Source of the DNA: an uncultured Opitutia bacterium
Lineage (GTDB): Bacteria; Verrucomicrobiota; Verrucomicrobiia; Opitutales; Coraliomargaritaceae
Assembly (NCBI GenBank): GCA_937899295.1
Contig: CALBPO010000047.1
Span: 1 to 5,525, forward strand
Direction of reading: 5' to 3'
DNA: 5,525 nucleotides
Every line of letters begins with the position of its first letter. Positions within the stretch are counted from its first letter, which is position 1. The notes below the pieces were generated by a model. It was not told the origin of the DNA and did not search any database. It saw only the letters and a program-made list of their open reading frames with translations. A program made the translations under genes and the position numbers. Positions 1 to 5,525 of this stretch are shown in pieces.

Positions 1-1
1 C

Positions 2-1573
2 TTTCCAGAGACGCTACTCCAGCAGTGGCACATCTTGCAACATTGTGTCAATGGGGGCTGTGCGATCATCATGCAGGGCGCCAAGACTGGGCTGACCGAG
101 GGCTCGTGCCCTAGCGGAGACGACTATGTGCGCCCCGTAGTTATTATCAACACAAGGCGATTGACTAAGCTCATTCTTCTTGATGGCGGCAAGCAAGTGT
201 TGGCCTTACCAGGAGCGAGTCTTCACCAGTTGGAAAACCTCCTGCGACCCCTCGGCCGTATGCCCCACTCCGTAATTGGTTCTACAAGCATTGGTGCGAC
301 TATCGTGGGTGGCATTGCGAACAACGCAGGAGGCGCACTCTGCAAACGCGGCTCATCCTACACCGAGCTATCACTCTTCGCACAAGTCGATGCCACCGGC
401 AAGCTCCAGCTCGTCGACCACCTCGGCATCCGAAACCTAGGAAAGACTCCTGAGCAAATCTTTGAGCGTCTCGAAAGTGGCCAGATTGATAGCGACGACC
501 TAGAAGCGCACCACACCCCCGCCTCGGACAGAGAATACGCCAAACGTATTCGCGATCTCGAAGGCGGCCTGCCCAACCGCTACAACGCCGATCCGAGGCG
601 ACTTTTTGAACTCAGCGGCAGCGCGGGGAAAGTCGCCGCCTTTGCCGTGAGAGTCGACACCTACCCGCTCCCTAAAAAGGAGCAGGTCTTCTTCATTGGC
701 ACGGCTCAGCCCGATGACCTCACCAAGCTCCGCCAGCAAATTTTGACCAAATTCAAAGAGCTGCCCGAGATGTGCGAGTACATGAACCGTGACATTTTCG
801 ACGTAGCTGAGCGCTACGGAAAAGACGTCTTTCTTTCGATCAAACATATCGGCACACGCCACCTGCCTAAAGCCTACGCGCTTAAGTCAGCTATAGAGCA
901 TCGACTCAACAAACTCCAGTTCTTGCCTAGGTTCCTGCCCGACCTCTTCCTCTACCATGTCAGCCGTCTCTTCCCGCAACACCTGCCCCCCCGCCTGCTG
1001 GAGTATCGCGACCGTTTCAATTACTACTTAATACTTAGTATGTCTGACGACGGGATCGAGGAAGCACGTAAGTACCTCGGCCAAGAATGGAAGCTGTGCG
1101 GCGAGGGCGACTTCTTTGAGTGCACGCCCCAAGAGCAAGAAGCCGCGCTGCTCCACCGCTTCGCCGCGGCTGGCGCTGCCATACGTTATCAAACCTTACA
1201 TCAAAAAACCACCGAGGAAGTATTAGCCTTAGACATCGCACTACTAGGCAACGACCCCAACTGGATAGAATCCATTCCGCCCGAAATCGAAGCGCAGCTC
1301 GATCTGACACTTGATTATGGTCACTTTATGTGCCACGTGTTTCATCGCGACTACATCTTTAAAAAAGGCACCGACCTACACGAGATGAAGGCCAAGCTTC
1401 TTGAATGCCTTGATAAAAAAGGAGCCAAATATCCTGCTGAGCACAACGTTGGCCACCTCTATGACGCTGAGCCGCATCTAAAATCTTTTTACCATGAACT
1501 GGACCCCACCAACACCTTTAACCCAGGTATCGGTAAAACAAGCAAAGCTAGGCCACCCGTATCGTCTTGCTAA
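2..1573 (+). CDS. dld: Quinone-dependent D-lactate dehydrogenase, 5'-truncated by the window edge
   Basis: This FAD flavoenzyme oxidises D-lactate to pyruvate and passes electrons to the membrane quinone pool; it is a peripheral inner-membrane protein. The frame is open from base 2, and the residues before the first TTG (35) already fit the family, so TTG35 is not the true start. About 523 residues are visible against roughly 570 for E. coli Dld, so some 50-60 N-terminal residues are missing. Numbering from base 2, the FAD-binding (PCMH-type) part includes the PHSVIGS and GGIANNAGG segments (about 88-111). A middle part resembles the Dld membrane-binding domain (about 290-420, including FPQHLPPR and HRFAAAGAAIRYQ). 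The C-terminal part has YGHFMC, PAEHNVGHLY (478-487) and DPTNTFNPGIGKTSK (501-515). Similarity to the remembered E. coli protein is collinear to the end, with no frameshift. The gene converges on the SET gene. Its regulation cannot be seen here. Confidence 0.95.
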   Translation, partial: FPETLLQQWHILQHCVNGGCAIIMQGAKTGLTEGSCPSGDDYVRPVVIINTRRLTKLILLDGGKQVLALPGASLHQLENLLRPLGRMPHSVIGSTSIGATIVGGIANNAGGALCKRGSSYTELSLFAQVDATGKLQLVDHLGIRNLGKTPEQIFERLESGQIDSDDLEAHHTPASDREYAKRIRDLEGGLPNRYNADPRRLFELSGSAGKVAAFAVRVDTYPLPKKEQVFFIGTAQPDDLTKLRQQILTKFKELPEMCEYMNRDIFDVAERYGKDVFLSIKHIGTRHLPKAYALKSAIEHRLNKLQFLPRFLPDLFLYHVSRLFPQHLPPRLLEYRDRFNYYLILSMSDDGIEEARKYLGQEWKLCGEGDFFECTPQEQEAALLHRFAAAGAAIRYQTLHQKTTEEVLALDIALLGNDPNWIESIPPEIEAQLDLTLDYGHFMCHVFHRDYIFKKGTDLHEMKAKLLECLDKKGAKYPAEHNVGHLYDAEPHLKSFYHELDPTNTFNPGIGKTSKARPPVSSC

Positions 1574-1646
1574 GAAAACCCCACGCCATCCTTCGGCAAT
1601 TAGGCATAAGCTGTTCAGGTTAGGACGTTTTGTTTGTTAAGCTTTC
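1574..1646. other. Convergent gap between dld and the SET gene
   Basis: This 73-bp spacer separates the 3' ends of two converging genes, where a shared bidirectional terminator would be expected. I see only short T-rich pieces (GTTTTGTTTGTT near 1627-1638) and no stem longer than about five base pairs followed by a T run on either strand. Termination here may depend on Rho or lie inside the opposing gene; this is an inference from absence. Confidence 0.4.
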
Positions 1647-2180
1647 TCAGCTAGTAGATTGAGCTGCTGACCATTTCTTGTTCTTTTTGCCGCGCTTTTT
1701 CTTTCTACCCTTGAGTAGCTTCTTCACCTTGGAGCGCTGATCTTCGCGTACGATGTAGCCGATGCACTTACGGGAGCCACACTTGCAAGGGTGGTCAAGG
1801 AAATGCTCCATGTCGTAGCCGTAATCGTAGACGAGCTCATCGCCTTTTTTGATGTCTTGAATTGCTACGATCCAGATTTCGCCATCGAAATTGATCGCTT
1901 CGCAATTTCCATCGCAAGAGTGGTTCATGTAGCGGGCAGGATTATCGCCGAGGCGCCCGTCGATGTCATATTTGTCGTCGAGCTCGAAGATGTAAACAAG
2001 GCCTTCACCTGTTTTGCGAGCTTCCTCCTCCCATGCGAGAGCACGCTTCTTCGATTCCTTCTTCGTTATTTTTTCACCGACGTATTGGATGATCTGAGTC
2101 TCCTCATCGATGTCCACTGTGGCGTATAATCCGCGCCCATGGATCTCAGAGGTTTTTACTTTGCAAAGTGATTTTGGCAT
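1647..2180 (-). CDS. SET-domain protein-lysine methyltransferase with post-SET zinc motif and lysine-rich tail
   Basis: This is a predicted S-adenosylmethionine-dependent protein-lysine methyltransferase of 177 residues with no signal peptide, so probably cytoplasmic. Seen in the sequence: GRGLYA at 15-20 (SET motif I), YVGEKIT at 33-39, [13 protein letters not shown] at 82-94 (the SAM-binding and pseudoknot motif), GDELVYDY at 113-120 with the expected catalytic-type Y120, and a post-[11 protein letters not shown] at 132-139. In eukaryotic SET enzymes the NHSC cysteine joins three post-SET cysteines to bind zinc; C89, C132, C134 and C139 fit that pattern. The usual proline of NHSCxPN is glycine (G91). 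Residues 149-169 are strongly basic (14 of 21 K/R), suggesting nucleic-acid or acidic-partner binding (inference). The ATG lies 21 bp after the gpsA stop, so the two are probably co-transcribed. I see no Shine-Dalgarno motif. Substrate unknown; histone-like or ribosomal proteins are candidates. Confidence 0.93.
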   Translation of the reverse strand: MPKSLCKVKTSEIHGRGLYATVDIDEETQIIQYVGEKITKKESKKRALAWEEEARKTGEGLVYIFELDDKYDIDGRLGDNPARYMNHSCDGNCEAINFDGEIWIVAIQDIKKGDELVYDYGYDMEHFLDHPCKCGSRKCIGYIVREDQRSKVKKLLKGRKKKRGKKNKKWSAAQSTS

Positions 2181-2201
2181 GAGTCATTGATTAGGGAATA
2201 C

Positions 2202-3200
2202 CTATTCTGCTTTCAAGTCGCGGGTCATTAATTGCTGCATCGCAGCCAAGGGATCCAGGCCACTGTAGAGTATCGCATAAATGGTGCCAAGTATCGGCGC
2301 GTCCACTTTTTTCTCCGCGCAAATTTGTTGGAGACATTTCGTCGCAGGGTAGCCTTCGACCACTGACTTCTGACTTTCGACAATCGCAGTCGGCGTTTCA
2401 CCCTCGCCTATTCTTTGTCCAAAGGTCCGATTACGACTCCACTTGCCAGAACAAGTCGCCACCAAATCACCAAACCCACTGAGGCCAGAGTACGTTTCTT
2501 TTTGCCCACCCAGCTTCACTCCGAGCCGCACCATTTCATTCAGGCTTCGCGTAAGTAAGGCTGCTTTTGCATTATCTCCCAATTGCAATCCATCGCAAAG
2601 ACCCGAGCCGATGGCGTAAATGTTCTTTAAAGTCCCACCCAGCTCCGTGCCACGCAGATCATCAGAAAGGTAAGCACGTAGACCCGAATTGCTAAAGGCG
2701 CTTTGATATCGCTCGGGGTCTTCGCAATCGCTACCTACGGCGAGCACGGCGGCTGTCGGCTTACCCTCGGCGACCTCGCCCGCAAAAGTAGGACCCGACA
2801 ATACGCCACATGCGATGCCGGACAAGGCTTCTTGCGCGATCTCAGCGGGTGTTTTAAAAGTCTCTAATTCGAGGCCTTTGCACATAATCAAACAAAGTTT
2901 TAACTGCCAAGCCCCCTCAAGGTGTGGCTTGATCGACTCGCAGAGCGAGCGCATCGCCTTTGACGGACAGGCAAGGAAGACCACCTCGGCCTCCATAAGA
3001 ACGGGACCGACCTCACAGCCAATTTGAATGGTGTGGGGTAGTTTGTAACCCGGCAAGTAGTCACAATTTTCACGCGACGAGGCAATCTCGAGCGCGTGCT
3101 CCATACGGCGCGGAACCAGCGTTACCGAATGGCCGCAGCGGTCGAGATGGAGAGCCATTGCGGTGCCCCAAGCACCGGCTCCTAAGATGCAACAATTCAT
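2202..3200 (-). CDS. gpsA: Glycerol-3-phosphate dehydrogenase [NAD(P)+]
   Basis: This enzyme reduces dihydroxyacetone phosphate to sn-glycerol-3-phosphate with NAD(P)H in the cytoplasm, supplying the backbone for phospholipids. The 332-residue length is normal for the family. The N-terminal Rossmann fold starts directly with ILGAGAWG (5-12). It is followed by KGLE (108-111), the signature GPTFAGEVA (136-144; GPSFAxE in most relatives), [16 protein letters not shown] (185-200) with the expected catalytic lysine K192, [12 protein letters not shown] (239-250), SRNRTFG (255-261) and VEGYPATK (281-288). The ATG at 3200 places the Rossmann glycine motif where expected, so the start is secure, although no Shine-Dalgarno motif precedes it. 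The protein has 15 cysteines, including CC at residues 3-4, which seems high for a GpsA. A 185-bp gap upstream leaves room for its own promoter; the SET gene follows after 21 bp. Confidence 0.96.
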   Translation of the reverse strand: MNCCILGAGAWGTAMALHLDRCGHSVTLVPRRMEHALEIASSRENCDYLPGYKLPHTIQIGCEVGPVLMEAEVVFLACPSKAMRSLCESIKPHLEGAWQLKLCLIMCKGLELETFKTPAEIAQEALSGIACGVLSGPTFAGEVAEGKPTAAVLAVGSDCEDPERYQSAFSNSGLRAYLSDDLRGTELGGTLKNIYAIGSGLCDGLQLGDNAKAALLTRSLNEMVRLGVKLGGQKETYSGLSGFGDLVATCSGKWSRNRTFGQRIGEGETPTAIVESQKSVVEGYPATKCLQQICAEKKVDAPILGTIYAILYSGLDPLAAMQQLMTRDLKAE

Positions 3201-3385
3201 AATGGTATGGGTTGTGTATGATTAAGCAAATTTCAGGGAGTTAACGATTTAAAATGCGACAAATGAAATAAACTGAATGCCCGATCTTCGTTTGACAACT
3301 CTTTGTCTCTACGAGGACGCATGCCCCGCAGGATCTACCCTTGGCGCGCAAGCGATTGGCTGAGGTCGAGGCATGTCCATCGCTC
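3201..3385. other. Intergenic region between the rluD-like gene and gpsA
   Basis: This 185-bp gap lies between two genes read leftwards, and its gpsA-proximal half (3201-3290) is clearly AT-richer than the flanking genes. It holds a short inverted repeat, GACAA at 3294-3298 and TTGTC at 3303-3307 around a CTCT loop, with no run of T after it on either strand, so it is not a convincing terminator. On the - strand TTGTCA (3298-3293) resembles a -35 box, but no good -10 box lies 16-18 bases beyond it. The gap probably contains the gpsA promoter (inference from spacing and composition), but I cannot place it. Confidence 0.4.
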
Positions 3386-4315
3386 CTACGCAAGCCGCGC
3401 TATCAAATCCTCGAAATCTCTTGGAAGCGGAGCCTCGAAAGTCATCCGCTCGTCGCGATCAGGGTGTTGGATTTGCAATTCTGTAGAGTGCAGCATCACG
3501 CGGGGCACTTCAATGTCTTTTAACTGCCCAGGCCTGAAGCCATAGGTCGAGTCACCGAGTAGAGGAAACCGAATTTCGCTCATGTGGACACGTATCTGGT
3601 GAGTGCGCCCAGTGTGTATAATGCAACTCATACGCGTGGCCTTCTGGCCGTAACGCGCTTCTACCTTCCAGTCGGTATGGGCAGGCTTGCCACTATGCAC
3701 GACTGCCATCCGGGTGCGCACCACGGGATGGCGGCCGATCGCTTCTTTAATTGTACCGCGGCTGACTTTTGGAATGCCGAAGACTAGGGCAGTATAGCGC
3801 TTGTAGGTCTTTCGTTCGCTAAAGGCAGCAGCCAACTTGTGATGTGCTGTGTCGTTTTTTGCGACGATGATTAGCCCACTGGTTTCTTTATCCAAGCGAT
3901 GAACAATCCCAGGTCGATCCGGCGCACCAACCGTGCTGAGATTTTCGCCACAATGATGAAGCAACGCATGGACGAGCGTGTTTTCACCCGTCCCGTTGCC
4001 GGGATGCGTAATCATCCCTGGTGCTTTATTCACCACTAAGATCGACTCGTCTTCATAGATCACGTCGAGCGGCAAATCGACGGCGGTCGGCGCAGTATCA
4101 AAGGTCGGTTCTTCGAGTACGGCGCGGAGCAGTCCTGATTGGCTTAGCTTAAAGCGTTTATCGATGGTCTTACCGTCAAAGGTGACTTGCCCCGCATCAA
4201 AGGCGCGCTGTAAGCGAGCGCGGCTGACATCATCAAACTCGGCCGCGAAGACCTTGTCTGCGCGCCCTGCTTTAGCGCCGGGTGGCACTGAAAATTCTAT
4301 GATGCGTTCGGGCAT
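3386..4315 (-). CDS. RluA/RluD-family 23S rRNA pseudouridine synthase
   Basis: This enzyme isomerises specific uridines in RNA to pseudouridine; the 309-residue length is typical of the RluC/RluD branch. An S4-like RNA-binding domain occupies about residues 16-70 ([12 protein letters not shown] at 31-42). The catalytic domain follows with [11 protein letters not shown] (95-105), the family signature [10 protein letters not shown] at 139-148 containing the catalytic aspartate D142, [13 protein letters not shown] (168-180), [10 protein letters not shown] (236-245) and LLGDSTYG (252-259). An S4 domain plus this order favours an RluD-like enzyme acting on large-subunit rRNA (in E. coli, helix 69 uridines), but RluC-type specificity cannot be excluded, so I give no symbol. 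The ATG at 4315 lacks a Shine-Dalgarno motif and lies only 10 bases from a TACAAT box, so the mRNA may be almost leaderless. It sits 112 bp after ribF. Confidence 0.93.
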   Translation of the reverse strand: MPERIIEFSVPPGAKAGRADKVFAAEFDDVSRARLQRAFDAGQVTFDGKTIDKRFKLSQSGLLRAVLEEPTFDTAPTAVDLPLDVIYEDESILVVNKAPGMITHPGNGTGENTLVHALLHHCGENLSTVGAPDRPGIVHRLDKETSGLIIVAKNDTAHHKLAAAFSERKTYKRYTALVFGIPKVSRGTIKEAIGRHPVVRTRMAVVHSGKPAHTDWKVEARYGQKATRMSCIIHTGRTHQIRVHMSEIRFPLLGDSTYGFRPGQLKDIEVPRVMLHSTELQIQHPDRDERMTFEAPLPRDFEDLIARLA

Positions 4316-4325
4316 AATCGTTTGT

Positions 4326-4331
4326 ATTGTA
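4326..4331 (-). promoter_or_regulatory. Possible -10 box (TACAAT) for the rluD-like gene
   Basis: Read on the - strand, TACAAT matches the sigma-70 -10 consensus at five of six positions and ends 10 bases before the ATG at 4315. Transcription starting 6-7 bases downstream would give a leader of only about 3-5 bases, in keeping with the missing Shine-Dalgarno motif. No good -35 box lies 17 bases upstream (the hexamer there is ACAAAG); TTCAAC is nearer the consensus but at a 20-base spacing. A single hexamer in an AT-rich stretch can arise by chance. Confidence 0.25.
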
Positions 4332-4427
4332 TTCGCTTTCGGGATGCCTTTGTTGAATTGGAAGATTTAGCTGCGTGATAACATTGCTCGGAGCGCTTGA
4401 AAAACGGGCGCGCCATTCTTGATAGAG

Positions 4428-5420
4428 TCATGACTCAGCCAACTCTTTCGCCGTCACGCAATCTTTAGCAATCTGGGCTTTCAGCTCCTCCGCCGAAGCA
4501 AATTTTTGCTCGGGGCGGATGAACTTTAACCACTCGACCTCAATCGTATCGCTCATACTTAACTCTGTCGTATCTAAGGCATGGACTTCGAGTGCGGGCA
4601 CTTGATCCGCATTAGCCACAGTCGGCTTTACACCGTAGTTGGCCACCCCCACTTGCCAAAGCTTTGATCCACTTTCACGGAAGCTTACTAGATAAACTCC
4701 ATGACGCGGCATGCACTCTGGCTGCCATGGAAGATTCAATGTAGGAAAGCCAATTGTGCGCCCCAAGCTCGCGCCACATACGATCCTACCCCTTGCGGTA
4801 TAATTGTAGCCGAGTAAATCGTTAACGACCTCGATCTCGCCCGCTTCGAGTTCTTTACGAATACGCGTGCTGCTGATTGGTTCGCCGTTATGTTTAATAC
4901 GTTCAGCGCTGAACACTCCAAGGTTCAAAGCGCACCCAGATTCAACCAAAGTTGCCACGTCTCCCGCGCGCTTTCGGCCAAAGCGGAAGTTTTCGCCAAC
5001 ATAGATTGACTTGAGGGCGGGCAAAGCGCCCTTCAAATAGCTAAGGAACTCCTCGGCAGGAATCGAGGCAAAGGCATGGTCGAAGTGTTTACGAATCACG
5101 CAGTCGACCCCGAGATCCTGAAGCATTGCGGTCTTCGTCTCAATCGGCATGATGAGCCGAGTCGCATCTTTGGGACGAAAGAGACGACTCGGGTGCGGAT
5201 CAAAAGTTAACACACCCGCAATGCCGCGCCGGGGGGAGCCTGTCTGGGGGGAGCTTTGTCGAGCTGCCATAGCGCCTGAGCGACGCGCGGAAAACACGGC
5301 CGATTCAATCACGGCCTTATGTCCAAGATGCACACCATCGAAGACACCGATAGCCAGATGCAGTTCCCCCTTTAACCCGGAAAGTGCTTCAAAGTTATCA
5401 ACGGCGGCTGGAAAGTTCAT
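4428..5420 (-). CDS. ribF: Bifunctional riboflavin kinase / FAD synthetase
   Basis: This cytoplasmic enzyme phosphorylates riboflavin to FMN and adenylates FMN to FAD. I chose ATG 5420 (330 residues): it puts the nucleotidyltransferase motif [10 protein letters not shown] at 25-34, as in typical RibF. An in-frame ATG at 5459 would add 13 basic residues and overlap the upstream stop by 11 bp. The FAD synthetase half continues with TFDPHP (72-77), [14 protein letters not shown] (141-154) and ISSTRIR (182-188). The riboflavin kinase half has [11 protein letters not shown] (220-230, the PTxN-type motif), [11 protein letters not shown] (258-268), LEVHALD (277-283) and [16 protein letters not shown] (302-317). 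The protein is some 15-20 residues longer than usual, explained by a Ser/Pro/Gln-rich insertion at about 46-68, just before the FDPHP strand, encoded by a short G-rich repeat. It follows a probable truB, a common arrangement. Confidence 0.95.
   Translation of the reverse strand: MNFPAAVDNFEALSGLKGELHLAIGVFDGVHLGHKAVIESAVFSARRSGAMAARQSSPQTGSPRRGIAGVLTFDPHPSRLFRPKDATRLIMPIETKTAMLQDLGVDCVIRKHFDHAFASIPAEEFLSYLKGALPALKSIYVGENFRFGRKRAGDVATLVESGCALNLGVFSAERIKHNGEPISSTRIRKELEAGEIEVVNDLLGYNYTARGRIVCGASLGRTIGFPTLNLPWQPECMPRHGVYLVSFRESGSKLWQVGVANYGVKPTVANADQVPALEVHALDTTELSMSDTIEVEWLKFIRPEQKFASAEELKAQIAKDCVTAKELAES
5231..5260. repeat. Two-copy 15-bp imperfect direct repeat inside ribF
   Basis: GGGGGGAGC occurs at 5231-5239 and again at 5246-5254, a 15-bp period whose remaining bases are only loosely alike. 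On the coding (-) strand the copies encode the similar tetrapeptides SSPQ and GSPR in the inserted RibF segment. Because the period is a multiple of three, the frame is preserved. It may be a small in-frame duplication (inference). Confidence 0.45.
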
Positions 5421-5448
5421 GAGCTTACTTAGTTTTGAGTTCCGCGCT

Positions 5449-5525
5449 CTAAAGCGCATGAGTGGGCACGGCTTGAATCACGGGAATCAGTTGTTTACGC
5501 AGAGTGGACGGCGACATCACTTCCA
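5449..5525 (-). CDS. 3' end of an upstream gene, tentatively tRNA pseudouridine-55 synthase (TruB)
   Basis: Only the last 24 residues are in the window, ending at a TAG (5451-5449) that lies 28 bp before the preferred ribF start. The tail reads [19 protein letters not shown], with the basic/hydrophobic LIPV..A.P pattern seen near the end of many TruB proteins. truB directly before ribF is a widespread bacterial arrangement. TruB makes pseudouridine 55 in the T-loop of tRNA. With no catalytic motif in view, the identity rests on gene order and a weak tail resemblance; it is a proposal only. The existence of the open frame is more certain than its name. Confidence 0.5.
   Translation of the reverse strand, partial: EVMSPSTLRKQLIPVIQAVPTHAL

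Noticed and set aside
500..862. 120-residue open frame on the - strand within dld.
   Set aside because: The + strand here encodes conserved Dld sequence without interruption, so this is a shadow frame.
1647..1670. Short hairpin CAGCT/AGCTG at the end of the SET gene as a terminator.
   Set aside because: Only a 5-bp stem with a 9-base loop, lying inside the coding sequence, and with no T run after it on either strand.
1791..2129. 112-residue open frame on the + strand opposite the SET gene.
   Set aside because: It is the antisense of a gene with strong family motifs and its translation shows no domain of its own.
3292..3320. Perfect -35 box TTGACA on the + strand at 3292-3297.
   Set aside because: The hexamer 17 bases downstream is GGACGC, unlike any -10 box, and no + strand gene follows; the region is covered by the rluD-like gene on the other strand.
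3309..3374. A 21-residue open frame on the - strand (ATG at 3374) between the rluD-like gene and gpsA.
   Set aside because: Very short, no ribosome binding site, low-information composition and no recognisable motif.
3303..3787. Several open frames of 60-80 residues on the + strand opposite the rluD-like gene.
   Set aside because: They mirror a well-supported pseudouridine synthase gene; the translations are Arg/Ser-rich antisense products without motifs.
4401..4420. Possible ribF terminator: the palindrome GGCGCGCC (4407-4414) followed on the - strand by CGTTTTTC.
   Set aside because: An 8-bp perfect palindrome leaves no room for a loop plus a stable stem; at most a 2-3 bp stem would form, so a rho-independent terminator is not supported despite the T run.
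4428..5459. FMN riboswitch controlling ribF.
   Set aside because: The upstream gene ends within about 30 bases of the ribF start, leaving no space for the aptamer, and none of its conserved blocks was seen.

Overview
The window carries ordinary bacterial housekeeping genes plus one less usual gene, a SET-domain lysine methyltransferase. Coding density is high and base composition is moderate, GC-rich in places. The gene mix suggests a Gram-negative-type heterotroph: a quinone-linked D-lactate dehydrogenase, a truB/ribF-like junction, an RluD-type pseudouridine synthase, gpsA, and a eukaryote-like SET protein. The SET protein, together with the absence of Shine-Dalgarno motifs at every visible start, makes me favour the PVC group, perhaps Verrucomicrobiota/Opitutae. 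This is an inference from gene style only, with no rRNA or other phylogenetic marker in view, and should be held loosely.

Layout. From the left edge to 1573 on the + strand is the 3' part of dld, the membrane-associated quinone-dependent D-lactate dehydrogenase; its N-terminus lies outside the window. A 73-bp convergent gap follows. Everything to its right is on the - strand, so transcription runs right to left: the 3' end of a gene cut by the right edge (5525-5449, tentatively truB); ribF (riboflavin kinase/FAD synthetase); an RluD-family 23S rRNA pseudouridine synthase; gpsA (sn-glycerol-3-phosphate dehydrogenase); and the 177-residue SET-domain methyltransferase. The gaps are about 28 bp (or an 11-bp overlap if the longer ribF start is used), 112 bp, 185 bp and 21 bp. 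This suggests two tightly linked pairs (truB?-ribF and gpsA-SET), with rluD possibly transcribed on its own.

How the genes relate. RibF makes the FMN and FAD used by flavoenzymes such as Dld, but Dld is on the opposite strand and no shared control is visible. TruB (if correct) and the RluD-type enzyme both make pseudouridine in RNA. GpsA supplies glycerol-3-phosphate for phospholipid synthesis. The SET protein has no obvious metabolic link to gpsA; the 21-bp spacing only suggests co-transcription.

No RNA gene, mobile element, CRISPR array, riboswitch or convincing terminator was seen. No stretch over 300 bases lacks a gene. I do not see a clearly new multi-gene system. The items most worth a second look are the SET protein with its lysine-rich tail, a small repeat-bearing insertion in RibF, and the SD-less starts including a possibly leaderless rluD.
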